From Hamadaea sp. (lineage in GTDB: Bacteria; Actinomycetota; Actinomycetes; Mycobacteriales; Micromonosporaceae), in assembly GCF_013362815.1 (NCBI RefSeq), contig NZ_JABFVK010000065.1, positions 1-64,000 of the forward strand: a stretch of DNA of 64,000 nt. The letters run 5' to 3'. Below the pieces are notes generated by a model, which was given only the letters and a program-made list of their open reading frames with translations, did not search any database and was not told the origin of the DNA. Position 1 is the first letter of the stretch, and every line of letters begins with the position of its first letter. Below are positions 8,138 through 16,684 of the stretch, piece after piece. The translations under genes and the position numbers were made by a program.

Positions 8138-9955
8138 TCACCGTCCCGCGTCCGTTGCGGGCAGGTCGACGGCGACTCGGAAGCCGACGGACGGCGAGCG
8201 GTCGAGCCCCAAGCCCATGAGCAGCAGTTTGCTGCTCACTTCGGGTGGCTGGGGACCGCCGTCGAAGTACCACATGGAGCCTTCGGAGCGGTGGGCGCTG
8301 CCACCTTTGAGGATCACGAAACGCGTACGACCGTCGCTGTGCTCGCTCTCGGTCAGGTTCCACACGAGCGGATCACGCCGGTCGACGACGCCCAGTTCGG
8401 CGGCCACCTGCCACTCGTCCTCGGTCGGCAGGCGCGCTCCCGCCCACGCGGCGTAAGCCCGGGCCTCGGCCAGCGTCACGCCGGTGACGGGCGCCTCGGG
8501 ATCGGAGACCGGCCACGGCTCGGCGCCGACGGCGGAACGATACTCCGCGAACTCGGCCTCACTGACCTCCAGTTCACCGATGGCGAACCGGCCGAGGTCG
8601 ACCCGGCGGCGCAGCGTCGCCGTGTCGTGCAGCCGCGGTGGCAATGGCTTCCACTCGTCGACGAACGGTGCTTCACCGTAGAGGCCGGTCTCCCGGCGAC
8701 GGTGCCGCACGAGGAGGTCTCGCCGACCGGCCGGCACCTCGACCAGACCGACCGGCGGGCGCTCGGCCAGCACCGTCCGATGCGGTACGCGTACCGCCGC
8801 GCGAGCGGGGAACCCAGGATCGGCGGAGTTGGCGACGCCCTGCTCACCGGTGGACGTCGCCCACGCGATGGCACCGGCGGGCAGCGGTCCGGCCGCAACG
8901 ACCTGACCGCCGTCGACGACCCAGGGACCGTCGTAGTCCGGCCCCCGATTGACCACCGTCCACAGTGTCTCGCCGTCGAGGTCCCAGCGGGAGGCGTACA
9001 CCGACGTCCCGGCAGGGTGGCCGGCCAACGGCGTCCACTCGGCCTCCCGGAAGAAGCGGGCCCGGGTCGACCAGGTCTCGCGCATGAATCGCAGCAACGC
9101 CTTGTCGCGCTCCGACCAGCCCACCCAGACGCCGAAGACCGACTCCCACACGAGGACGCCGGTGCCGTTGAACCAAGCCGACTGGAGCTCTTCGAGATGG
9201 TCGCGATGCCAACGGCGGGTGTGGTGGAGCATGTGCCGGGGCTCGAACCACTTCGCCCGCAGTACGCCCGGAACCTCCGAGTCGGCGAACCATTGCGCCC
9301 ACGACATGGTGTGGTCTTGAACCCGCTCCAGCGGCACCCGCGACTCCCCGGCGAGCACGACCGCCGGGGGCAGCGCCTCGACCAGCTCGGCCGCGGATTT
9401 CAAGGTGTCGAGGAAGACGCCGTCGACGCCCAGGTCGGCGGCCAGGGCCGCAACCTCGTCGGCCGAGCCGCCGTCCCACGGGTTGTAGTCCACGAAGACC
9501 TTCACGCCCCGCGCCTGGAAGGCCCCGACGACGTCGGCGAGGCCGGGCACGTCGCGATAGAAGGCGAACTGATCGCGGTCGTCCAGCCCGATCACCGGGT
9601 ACGCGTGCCACAGCACGATCCCGTCGAACCCGCCGAACTCCTCGATCGAGGCGTCGACGAAGGCGTCGACGGTGAACTCGCCGGTGGCATGGTCGAACAG
9701 AGACTCGTCCCAGAGCCACACCAAGGCGACCGCGAAGCAATCCAGCGGCACCTGCTCATAACGGGAGCCGTCGTAGTCGAGCCGTTCGCGGGCGGACTTG
9801 CGCCACCGGGCGAGCGCGTTGCGCCAGCTCGGCCACTGAGCGGGATCATCGGGCGCCGCGAAGATCTTCGCCTCGTCCAGGACGGAGAGATCGGCATCGA
9901 GCTCCAGCGGCACTGCGGTCGGCTGGTCGATCGGCCGGGGCACATACGGGTTCAC
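8138..9955 (-). CDS. Glycosidase-like TIM-barrel protein fused to an FGE-sulfatase-fold domain
   Basis: 605 residues in two parts. Residues ~60-300 look like a glycoside-hydrolase-type barrel (GFDGIVLWHAYPVIGLDD, GVKVFVDYNPWDGG at ~150-163, DGVFLDTLKSA at ~178-188). A beta-rich linker follows (~315-400). Residues ~400-600 are an SUMF1/EgtB/PvdO fold: EARAYAAWAGARLPTEDEW, PLVWNLTESE, ILKGGSAHR and VGFRVAV. The C-terminal domain has no cysteine, so formylglycine-generating activity is not expected. Its ATG overlaps the ribokinase stop by 4 bp. No signal peptide is seen, so it should act in the cytoplasm on an imported compound. The substrate is unknown. Confidence 0.8.
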   Translation of the reverse strand: MNPYVPRPIDQPTAVPLELDADLSVLDEAKIFAAPDDPAQWPSWRNALARWRKSARERLDYDGSRYEQVPLDCFAVALVWLWDESLFDHATGEFTVDAFVDASIEEFGGFDGIVLWHAYPVIGLDDRDQFAFYRDVPGLADVVGAFQARGVKVFVDYNPWDGGSADEVAALAADLGVDGVFLDTLKSAAELVEALPPAVVLAGESRVPLERVQDHTMSWAQWFADSEVPGVLRAKWFEPRHMLHHTRRWHRDHLEELQSAWFNGTGVLVWESVFGVWVGWSERDKALLRFMRETWSTRARFFREAEWTPLAGHPAGTSVYASRWDLDGETLWTVVNRGPDYDGPWVVDGGQVVAAGPLPAGAIAWATSTGEQGVANSADPGFPARAAVRVPHRTVLAERPPVGLVEVPAGRRDLLVRHRRRETGLYGEAPFVDEWKPLPPRLHDTATLRRRVDLGRFAIGELEVSEAEFAEYRSAVGAEPWPVSDPEAPVTGVTLAEARAYAAWAGARLPTEDEWQVAAELGVVDRRDPLVWNLTESEHSDGRTRFVILKGGSAHRSEGSMWYFDGGPQPPEVSSKLLLMGLGLDRSPSVGFRVAVDLPATDAGR

Positions 9956-10893
9956 GGCTTGGCCGCCAGCTTGTCGATCTCCTCCCGGAGGGCGAGCGAG
10001 CTGGACGCGCCCAGCCGGGTCGCGCCGATCGCCCCGGCGGCGCAGGCCCAGGCCAGCGTGTCGGCGATCGGTTTGCCCTCCGTGTACGCCACGGCGAACG
10101 CGCCGACGAAGCCGTCACCGGCGGCGGTCGTGTCCACGGCGTCGATCTTCGGCGCGGGAATCTGCATCCAGGTGCCGTCGCGGTCGGCGTAGAACGCGCC
10201 GTCGGCCCCGACGGTGAGCACCACCTTCGGTGCGATCTGCCGCAACCGCTCCATCAGCGAGTACGCGTGCATGCCGCGCGCGGAGGCGCTCGGGCTACGC
10301 CGGGCCGAGCTGTCGATCTTGTCGCCGAGCACCATCTGCGCCTCGATCAGGTTCACGATGAGCACGTCGACCAGCGCGAGCAAGTCGGCCGGGAGGCTCC
10401 GCGCCGGAGCCGCGTTGAGCAGCACCGGGACGCCGGCGTCGCGGGCGACCTGAGCGGCCTCCTGCACGATCTCCAACGGGATCTCGAGCTGCATGACGAG
10501 CGCGTCGGCCGCGGCGATCGCGGCGCGGTCCGCTTCGGTGAGCTCGGTCAGCTTCGAGTTGGCGCCCGGGGCCACGACGATGAAGTTCTCACCGCTGTCG
10601 TCCACCGCGATGAGCGCCACCCCGGACGGTCCGGGAACGGTCCGCAGCAGCGTCAGATCCAGCCCCGCCTGCGCCATGTTGTCGCGCACCTGCTGGGCGA
10701 AGGCGTCTTCGCCGACCGCCCCGACGAAGGTGACGTCGGCTCCGGCATACTGCGCGGCGATCGCCTGGTTGGCGCCCTTGCCACCGGGAACGGTCGTGAA
10801 GCTGTCCCCGAGGACGGTCTCACCGGGCCGGGGCAGGACGGCGGCGGTCGCGACGAGGTCGAGGTTGACGCTGCCGACGACGACGATCTTCAT
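9952..10893 (-). CDS. rbsK: Ribokinase (PfkB family)
   Basis: Phosphorylates a pentose, most likely D-ribose to ribose-5-phosphate. The 313 residues show VGSVNLDLV at the N terminus, GGKGANQA at 37-44 (substrate lid and binding), VLLNAAPAR, the NxxE magnesium motif (NLIEAQMVLG), and the anion-hole/catalytic-base motif DTTAAGDGFVGA at 254-265, the form typical of ribokinases. A short low-complexity insertion (SSARRSPSASARG) sits around 195-207. The start overlaps the upstream ADP-ribosylglycohydrolase stop by 4 bp, as does its own stop with the next gene. The coupling suggests a ribosyl bond is cleaved and the freed ribose is phosphorylated. Confidence 0.92.
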   Translation of the reverse strand: MKIVVVGSVNLDLVATAAVLPRPGETVLGDSFTTVPGGKGANQAIAAQYAGADVTFVGAVGEDAFAQQVRDNMAQAGLDLTLLRTVPGPSGVALIAVDDSGENFIVVAPGANSKLTELTEADRAAIAAADALVMQLEIPLEIVQEAAQVARDAGVPVLLNAAPARSLPADLLALVDVLIVNLIEAQMVLGDKIDSSARRSPSASARGMHAYSLMERLRQIAPKVVLTVGADGAFYADRDGTWMQIPAPKIDAVDTTAAGDGFVGAFAVAYTEGKPIADTLAWACAAGAIGATRLGASSSLALREEIDKLAAKP

Positions 10894-12236
10894 GTGCTCA
10901 CCTTCATTGTGCGTTCGGCCAACTCGGTGAAGGTCACCTTGTCGCTGCCGGGAATGCTGGTCCGCAGGGTGTCGCGCAGCGGCGCGGCCCAGTGGTCGGG
11001 GACGGCGCCGGCGAGCGCGGCGGTGATCGCGCCCACGGTCGCGCCATTGGAGTCGGTGTCACAGCCCGCGCTGACCACAGCGCAGATCGAGGCGGCGAAG
11101 TCGCCGCCGTGGAACGTCAAGGCGGCGGCGACGAGCGCTGCGTTCGGCAGAACGTGCACCCAGTGGCGCTTACCGTAACGGGCGTAGATCTCGTCGACCA
11201 CGCCTTCCCAACTGTCGCCGCGGGTGGCGAGGTCACGGCCGTCCATGATGGCGTTGGCGAACCGGCTCACCGGCGGAACCACCGACTCCCCCGCGTCGAG
11301 CACTTCGTCGATGGTGCTAGCGGTCAACGCCGCGCTGCTCATGGCGGCGACCCACATCGCGCCGTAGATCCCCGCCCGGACATGGCTCACCGAAGCGTCC
11401 CGGTACGCACACTCCGCCGCGAGATCCGGCCGGCCCGGATGAATCCAGCCGTAGAGGTCGGTGCGGATCTGCGCCCCGATCCACTCCCGGAACGGGTTGC
11501 CCCGGAGGGCGGTCTCCGGCGGCGTGTGGCCGAGCAGCAGATTCCGGTACGCGATCCGCTCGGCGGTGAAGACCCGCCCGCCCGGCAACTCGTCGAGCCA
11601 TGCCTGAGCGACGTCGTCGGCGGTGAACCCCGGCCCGCATCGCTCCACCAAGCGCAGTGCGAGCAGGGTGTAGTTGAGGTCGTCGTCCTCCGGCATTCCG
11701 TCGCTGACACCGGCCGCCAACGGCTCGGCCAGGCTCGTCGGCGCCGACCGCCGGTTCCACGGCCAGCGCTGGGTGACTTCAGCCGGCACGGGGTCGCCGG
11801 CGATGTAACCGGTCAACGGCCACTGGCCGCTCGAGCCGAGGATCTCCCGGATCCCTTCCCGGGGAATCTTCTCGACAGGCTTGCCGAGTACGCACCCGGC
11901 AGCGCGCCCGACCCACGCGGCATGCAGCCGCTCCAGGTCGTGCCGCGGCTGCTGGCGTGGAACGTTGCGCCACAACGCTTTCACGCCCTCGAAGTCGTCG
12001 GGTTCACCGGGACGGGGCGGCATCGGCTGCTCGTCGAGAGCGGCCATCAGCTTCTCCGCCAACGTATGCAGCTCGGGCGACGCGGGCGACGCTGACGCGC
12101 CGCTGCTCCCCGCCGTGAGCGATCCGCCTGCGTCCAGCCACCGCCAAGTCACCTTCGAGACGTCTTTGCCCAGGTCACGGGCGGTCACCAGCTCGTGGGA
12201 GAGCAGGTCTTCGGGCTGAACCCAGCTCAATCGCAT
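10890..12236 (-). CDS. ADP-ribosylglycohydrolase-family protein, subtype B
   Basis: About 448 residues from the ATG at 12236. Alternatives are ATG at 12242, which has GGCGG upstream, and ATG at 12266. The N-terminal ~110 residues (RLSWVQPEDLLSHELVTA) are an extra module. The ADP-ribosylglycohydrolase helical core starts at AAWVGRAAGCVLGKPVE. Metal-binding acidic motifs are MPEDDDLNYTLLALR and, near the C terminus, VSAGCDTDSNGATVGAI. The family hydrolyses N- or O-glycosidic ribosyl bonds with Mg. Next to ribokinase and a sugar importer, a catabolic ribosyl hydrolase is more likely than a protein de-ADP-ribosylase. Confidence 0.87.
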   Translation of the reverse strand: MRLSWVQPEDLLSHELVTARDLGKDVSKVTWRWLDAGGSLTAGSSGASASPASPELHTLAEKLMAALDEQPMPPRPGEPDDFEGVKALWRNVPRQQPRHDLERLHAAWVGRAAGCVLGKPVEKIPREGIREILGSSGQWPLTGYIAGDPVPAEVTQRWPWNRRSAPTSLAEPLAAGVSDGMPEDDDLNYTLLALRLVERCGPGFTADDVAQAWLDELPGGRVFTAERIAYRNLLLGHTPPETALRGNPFREWIGAQIRTDLYGWIHPGRPDLAAECAYRDASVSHVRAGIYGAMWVAAMSSAALTASTIDEVLDAGESVVPPVSRFANAIMDGRDLATRGDSWEGVVDEIYARYGKRHWVHVLPNAALVAAALTFHGGDFAASICAVVSAGCDTDSNGATVGAITAALAGAVPDHWAAPLRDTLRTSIPGSDKVTFTELAERTMKVST

Positions 12237-12286
12237 GGGCATCAAGCTACCGCCGACCACTGACAACGAACCGAGAATCGTTGCAG

Positions 12287-12345
12287 TATCCGGGATAACG
12301 CGGCCTCACGACCCAGCGAGACCGCGTTATCCCGGATAACGCGCG
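12287..12345. repeat. Composite palindromic element, copy 2
   Basis: TATCCGGGATAACG at 12287-12300 is followed, 24 nt later, by CGTTATCCCGGATAACG at 12325-12341. This is the same order as the element at the window's left end. Here the left part GGATAACGCGG also pairs with the right part CCGCGTTATCC, giving an 11-bp stem as an alternative to the local palindrome. It lies between the two ADP-ribosylglycohydrolase genes and may separate or attenuate the transcript. Function is inference. Confidence 0.75.
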
Positions 12346-12351
12346 TACCCC

Positions 12352-12412
12352 GTTGATCATGGAGTTTGGGACTGCGACACGCCGTCAACGGGAACCCTAG
12401 GTTCATGATCAA
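12352..12412. repeat. GTTGATCATG inverted repeat
   Basis: GTTGATCATG at the left end and CATGATCAAC at the right end form a perfect 10-bp inverted repeat around about 41 nt of imperfectly pairing sequence. It ends at the stop of ADP-ribosylglycohydrolase A and could act as its terminator. Immediately beside it is the composite palindromic element, so the whole 12287-12412 gap is palindromic DNA. Confidence 0.6.
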
Positions 12413-13605
12413 CGCCCCGGAGCGTCGCCGAAGGCGGGAGCGCCCGCAACGCGGGGCGCGTCAGCGCCAGCGTCGAGGAGCGAGCGAGCAACCCGAGCCC
12501 GGGCGTCAGCCCGGGCGAGGTCGCGAGCGAGCACCTCGGAGGCAACGAGCGCAAGCGAGGTACCGACAGCGGTGAGGTCGAGCCGCGAAGCGGCGGAGAC
12601 CGAACCCACCCACGAGGAAGGAACAAAGCCAACCCCGCAAAGGGCCCCAGCGATAGCGCCGGCCATGCTGGCGATGGAGTCGGCGTCCCGCCCGTAGTTG
12701 ACGGACCCGAGGATCGTGTCGCGCACGTCCCCGCCCGAAACCACCAGCATTCCGAGCGCTATCGGCAACTCCTCGATCGAATGCAGCCGTGACGGCCTGC
12801 GCGCACCCAATCCGGGGTCCCGGTACGCCTCCCCCACCGTGTCGAACGGTGCCATCGCAGCCCGCAGCCCCTTGACTGTCGCCAAATCCAGGCCAGACCC
12901 AACGGCGTACCCGTGAGCCGCAGTGACGACGGCGGAGATGGCGGCGCGGGTGCCGTCTTGCGCGACCGCGAGCGCCGCCGCCACCACATCGTCCACAGTG
13001 GCCGACGGCGTGGCCGCAGCCGCGACGCAGGCGGCCATGACCCCCGCGGCCTCGCGCCCGTAGCTGTGCTGATGCGCGCCCGCGAGCTCGATGGCCTCCC
13101 GGTACGCCGCCACCGGATCGCCGGCGTTGACGATGCCGACGGGTGCCATGTACATGGCCGCGCCGCAGTTCACGGCATTGCCGACGCCGGCTTCGCGGGG
13201 ATCGGCGTGGGCGAAGTGCAGCTGGGTGATCAGGTGCCGCTCGCCGGCCGCCAGCCGGTGCAGCGCGACCGTCTCGCGTTCCAGGTCGGGCACCCAGACG
13301 AGGTGTTCGAGCAGGTCGGGCACGAGCAGCCCGGCCATGTCGTACGCGTCCAGATGGTCCCGTTTGCGGACGTACGCCCGGACGAGCGCATGGGTGACGA
13401 GGGTGTCGTCGGTGATCCGGCCGTGTCCTTTGGAGTAGGGCGCGGTCGGCTTGTCCGCGGCCGCCCGCATGGGCCCGGCGATCCCGGTGACGGGCCCGGA
13501 GTAGAAGGCCCGGATCTCTTCCGCCGAGTGACCCTCGACGGCGCCGCCGAGGGCGTCACCCACGGCGGCGCCGGCGAGGCACCCGATGCTCTTGGCGAGG
13601 AGCAC
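12409..13605 (-). CDS. ADP-ribosylglycohydrolase-family protein, subtype A
   Basis: About 398 residues from a GTG at 13605 that overlaps the binding-protein stop (TAGTG); a longer frame to 14013 is spurious. The core begins AKSIGCLAGAAVGDALGGAVEG. Metal-binding acidic motifs are GRITDDTLVTHALVRAY and NYGRDADSIASMAGAIAGAL. It is of a different subtype from the protein encoded at 10890-12236, sharing only the fold motifs. The last ~60 residues are low-complexity Ala/Arg/Asp-rich sequence with no family match and run into repeat-like DNA, so the C terminus may be a recent extension. Probable role: hydrolysis of an imported ribosyl compound. Confidence 0.85.
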   Translation of the reverse strand: MLLAKSIGCLAGAAVGDALGGAVEGHSAEEIRAFYSGPVTGIAGPMRAAADKPTAPYSKGHGRITDDTLVTHALVRAYVRKRDHLDAYDMAGLLVPDLLEHLVWVPDLERETVALHRLAAGERHLITQLHFAHADPREAGVGNAVNCGAAMYMAPVGIVNAGDPVAAYREAIELAGAHQHSYGREAAGVMAACVAAAATPSATVDDVVAAALAVAQDGTRAAISAVVTAAHGYAVGSGLDLATVKGLRAAMAPFDTVGEAYRDPGLGARRPSRLHSIEELPIALGMLVVSGGDVRDTILGSVNYGRDADSIASMAGAIAGALCGVGFVPSSWVGSVSAASRLDLTAVGTSLALVASEVLARDLARADARARVARSLLDAGADAPRVAGAPAFGDAPGR

Positions 13606-14888
13606 TACTTCAGGACCTGCTTTCCGCCCTCCTCCAGCGTCTTCGCCAGCTGATCGATCGAGATCTTGTTGGCGAAGTACTGCTGGAGCGCCGGGGTGGC
13701 GATCTTCGACTTCCACTCGGAGTAGCCGGCGGCCCGCTGGAACGGGGCCTGGACCAGCGTGTCGGCGCTGGCCACGGCGACGTCCCAGCCCTGCTTGCCC
13801 TGGGTGGACTGGACGAGCTGGGCGCCCGCCGCCTTGCCGGTCGGCACGAGCCAGTCGCCGTGCGCCAGCTTGGCCAGGTTGGTGGCGTTCAGGAAGTTCG
13901 CGATGAACTTCATGGCCTGCGCCTTGCCCTTGGAGTCCGCGCTGATCGAGATGGTCTGCGGGTTGGCCGCCTGGTTCTGCGAGGTGCCCTTGAGCGCCGG
14001 GAGGGTCACCCACTCGAAGTCCTTGGGGGCCTGCTCGACCATCTGCTGCCGCAGGTAGATCGACCCGGGGAGCATGGCGTACTTGCCGCCGAAGAAGCCC
14101 GGCAGCGGGTCGGTGCCGCCGAACGCCAGCGCCTCCGGCGAGCCGGACTTGTCCACGTAGATCATGTCGTGGATGCGCTGCGGCACGGCCTTCTCCGCGT
14201 CACCGACCTTGACCGTCCACTTGCCACCTTCCTCGTAGAAGAAGGCGCCGTCGTAGTTGAGCGCCAGGTTCATCACCCGGTTGGTCGGCGACTTGAGGGC
14301 CCAGGCCACGCCGTACTGACCGGGCTTGGTGAGCTTCTTGGCGTTGGCCGCGAACTCGTCCCAGGTCCATGGCGCGTTCGCGGCGGGCACGGTGATCCCG
14401 GCCGCGTCGAGCAGCTTCTTGTTCGCCAGCACGACCTGCGACTCCAGCAGGAACGGCACGCCGACGACCTTGCCGTCGACCGTGACGGTCTGCCAGACCT
14501 TGTCGGAGATCTCCGCCTTGAAGTCGGCGGGCAGGAGCGAGCCGAGATCGGCGAGGTAGCCCTGCTTGGCGAACTCGCCCAGCGCGGCCGACTCGTAGTG
14601 GATGATGTCCGCCGCGTCGCCGCCCTCGAACGAGGTCAGCAGCTGGTCGTGGACGGAGTTCCAGTCGCCCTGCACGTACTCGATCTGGATGTCGGGGTTG
14701 GCCTTGTTCCAGTCGTCGACGATCTGCTTGTTGGCGGCGAGCGACTCCTTCTGCCAGGCGAGGCTGAGGAACCGCAGCTTGACCGGGCCGGTCGTCTCCG
14801 GCTTGTCGTCGTCACCGCAGGCGGCCAGGAGCGCGGCCGACGCCACGAGGCCGGGCAGCGCCAGCAACGACCTTCTGTTGATGTTCAC
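13605..14888 (-). CDS. Sugar ABC transporter substrate-binding lipoprotein
   Basis: About 427 residues. A signal peptide (NINRRSLLALPG, then a hydrophobic stretch) ends in the lipobox LAAC followed by GDDDKPET, so it is an exported lipoprotein; the twin arginine suggests possible Tat export. The rest matches family 1 extracellular solute-binding proteins (FLSLAWQKES, NPDIQIEYVQGDWNSVHDQL, YVDKSGSPEALAFGG). GTG at 14888 is chosen because GGAGAG lies 7 nt upstream; an ATG at 14903 has no such site. It would capture the sugar or glycoside for the two permeases upstream in the operon. The ligand is unknown. Confidence 0.93.
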   Translation of the reverse strand: MNINRRSLLALPGLVASAALLAACGDDDKPETTGPVKLRFLSLAWQKESLAANKQIVDDWNKANPDIQIEYVQGDWNSVHDQLLTSFEGGDAADIIHYESAALGEFAKQGYLADLGSLLPADFKAEISDKVWQTVTVDGKVVGVPFLLESQVVLANKKLLDAAGITVPAANAPWTWDEFAANAKKLTKPGQYGVAWALKSPTNRVMNLALNYDGAFFYEEGGKWTVKVGDAEKAVPQRIHDMIYVDKSGSPEALAFGGTDPLPGFFGGKYAMLPGSIYLRQQMVEQAPKDFEWVTLPALKGTSQNQAANPQTISISADSKGKAQAMKFIANFLNATNLAKLAHGDWLVPTGKAAGAQLVQSTQGKQGWDVAVASADTLVQAPFQRAAGYSEWKSKIATPALQQYFANKISIDQLAKTLEEGGKQVLK

Positions 14889-14927
14889 GGGCGATCTCTC
14901 CATTGAGGTTTTCCCATCCCTAACCGT

Positions 14928-15764
14928 TTAACCCTTGACCGCGCCCGCCAGGGAGCCTTCGGCGAGACGCTTCTGGAGCACGGCGAAGAAGACCAGGCTG
15001 GGCAGCGTGGCCAGCAGCGAACCCGCCGCCAGCGGCCCGAGCCGCGCGATCCCCTCCACCCCGACGAAGCGAGCCAGCGTCACCGGCAGCGTCGCCAGCT
15101 CCGGGCTCTTGAGCAGCACCAATGCGAAGAAGAACTCGTTCCAGGCGCTGATGAAGGCGAACAGTGAGGTCGCCACCAGGCCGGGCGCGAGCAGGGGGGC
15201 CACGACCCGGCGCAGCACCTGGAGCCGGGACGCGCCGTCGACCGACGCGGCCTCCTCCAGCTCACGGGGGATGCCGCGGACGAAGCCCTGGAGCATCCAC
15301 AACGCGAACGGCAGCGACCAGGTGACGTACACCAGGATCAGGCCGAACCGGGTGTTCGTCAGGCCGGCTTCCCGCAGGATCAGAAACAGCGGGATGACCA
15401 GCAACACGAACGGGAAGAGCTGGCTGACCAGCACCCAGCCGAGGGTGATCGTGCTGAGCCGGGTCTTGAAGCGCACCAGCGAGTACGCCGCCGGCAGCGC
15501 CAGGAGCACGGTCAGCGCCGCCGATGCGGACGCCACGATGAGGCTGTTCAGCGCCGAGCGCGCCAGATCCTGCTCCGTGAACGCGGTGACGTAGTTCTGG
15601 AACGTCGGATGCTTCGGGATCAGGGTCGGGTGCAGCTCGACCATCTCGCGCGGCTCCTTGAAGCTGATCGACAGCAGCCAGACCAGCGGGAAGCCGAGGA
15701 AGACCAGGTAGAGGCAGAGCGTCAGGTACTGAGCGGCTCTTTTAAACGTTTTCACGCCAGCCAT
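14928..15764 (-). CDS. Carbohydrate ABC transporter permease, MalG type
   Basis: 278 residues with about six membrane helices. The EAA loop that contacts the ATPase reads ELEEAASVDGASRLQVLRR (about residues 180-198), followed by VAPLLAPGLVATSLFAFISA. The protein ends with LAGAVKG, as is common in MalG-type permeases. The ATG overlaps the MalF-type stop by one base (TGATG). A longer frame to 16787 is spurious. The start region contains an AAACGTTT palindrome (15744-15751). No ATP-binding subunit is encoded nearby, so a shared ATPase elsewhere (MsiK-like) is inferred. Confidence 0.93.
   Translation of the reverse strand: MAGVKTFKRAAQYLTLCLYLVFLGFPLVWLLSISFKEPREMVELHPTLIPKHPTFQNYVTAFTEQDLARSALNSLIVASASAALTVLLALPAAYSLVRFKTRLSTITLGWVLVSQLFPFVLLVIPLFLILREAGLTNTRFGLILVYVTWSLPFALWMLQGFVRGIPRELEEAASVDGASRLQVLRRVVAPLLAPGLVATSLFAFISAWNEFFFALVLLKSPELATLPVTLARFVGVEGIARLGPLAAGSLLATLPSLVFFAVLQKRLAEGSLAGAVKG
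15744..15751. promoter_or_regulatory. Possible second LacI-type half-operator
   Basis: AAACGTTT is a perfect 8-bp palindrome matching the core of the operator in lacI (17676-17687). It lies over codons 5-8 of the MalG-type permease gene. Such an AT-rich palindrome is unusual in this GC-rich DNA, but the codons for Lys-Thr-Phe-Lys could produce it by chance. Weak support. Confidence 0.3.
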
Positions 15765-16684
15765 CAGTTTGCCTCCCGGAGCCGGCGGCGAAGGTACACC
15801 GCGAGGAGCGCGACGATGATGAGGACCATGACGTTGCCCAGCGCGGCGGCGTACCCGTAGTGGCCGTAACGGAACGCCTCTTCGTAGGCGAAGAGCATCG
15901 GCAGCATCGTCTTGCCGCCCGGCCCGCCCGCGGTCAGCACGTAGACCAGGCCGAACGAGTTGAAGTTCCAGATGAAGTCCAGGCTCGTGATCGCCACGAC
16001 GACCGGCGCGAGCGCGGGCCAGGTGACCGCCCGGAAGCGGCGTACCGCGCCGGCCCCGTCCATCTGGGCCGCCTCGTGCAGCTCCCGCGGCACGCTCTGC
16101 AATCCCGCCAGCAGCACGATCGTGGTCTGCGGCAGCCCGGCCCAGATCCCGACCAGGATCACCGCGGGCAGGGCGGTGCTGAAGTCGCCCAGCCAGTTGT
16201 GCCGCAACCCGTCCAGGCCCACTCGCGAGAACGCCTCGTTCAGCATGCCCGCGTCCGGGTGATAGACGAGCTTCCACATGATGCCGACCACGACCGGCGG
16301 CATCGCCCACGGCACCAGCGCCAGCGTCCGGGCCAGCCAGCGCAGCCGCAGCGGCTGGTTGAGCAGCCCGGCCAGGCCCAGGCCCAGCCCGAACTGCAGG
16401 ATCGTCACCGCGAAGGCCCAGATCAGGCCGACCTTGAACGCGTCCCAGAACTGCGTGTCGCTGAGCAACTCGCGATAGTTCTCGACACCCGTGAAATTGA
16501 TGTCCACGTTGCGCCCGGCCCGTGCGTCGGTGAAACCCAGGAACACGCCGCGGAGCAACGGCGCCGCGGACAGCATCACGACCGGGAGCAGCGCCGGCAA
16601 CAACAGGAGATACGCGAAACGCTTGCCCTGATCGCGCGATGGCTGACGCGTGGTCACCGGGGATTCTTCGAGAGTCGCCGTCAT
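15764..16684 (-). CDS. Carbohydrate ABC transporter permease, MalF type
   Basis: 306 residues, six predicted membrane helices, starting TATLEESPVTTRQPSRDQGK before the first helix (FAYLLLLPALLPVVMLSAAP). The EAA loop reads ELHEAAQMDGAGAVRRFRAV, followed by WPALAPVVVA. A periplasmic loop (FTGVENYRELLSDTQFWDAF) is typical of MalF/UgpA-type permeases. The ATG overlaps the lacI stop by 4 bp (ATGA), and its own stop overlaps the MalG-type start. Together with the MalG-type partner it forms the import channel. A longer frame to 17746 is spurious. Confidence 0.93.
   Translation of the reverse strand: MTATLEESPVTTRQPSRDQGKRFAYLLLLPALLPVVMLSAAPLLRGVFLGFTDARAGRNVDINFTGVENYRELLSDTQFWDAFKVGLIWAFAVTILQFGLGLGLAGLLNQPLRLRWLARTLALVPWAMPPVVVGIMWKLVYHPDAGMLNEAFSRVGLDGLRHNWLGDFSTALPAVILVGIWAGLPQTTIVLLAGLQSVPRELHEAAQMDGAGAVRRFRAVTWPALAPVVVAITSLDFIWNFNSFGLVYVLTAGGPGGKTMLPMLFAYEEAFRYGHYGYAAALGNVMVLIIVALLAVYLRRRLREAN

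Noticed and set aside
7514-10192. Long plus-strand open frame (892 codons)
   Set aside because: It lies antisense to CoA-transferase, the glycosidase-like gene and ribokinase, all of which have clear family motifs. Its product is low-complexity Arg/Pro-rich, typical of GC-rich shadow frames.
13606-14013. Upstream extension of ADP-ribosylglycohydrolase A to 14013
   Set aside because: It overlaps the well-supported binding-protein gene, and the family core begins directly after the GTG at 13605.
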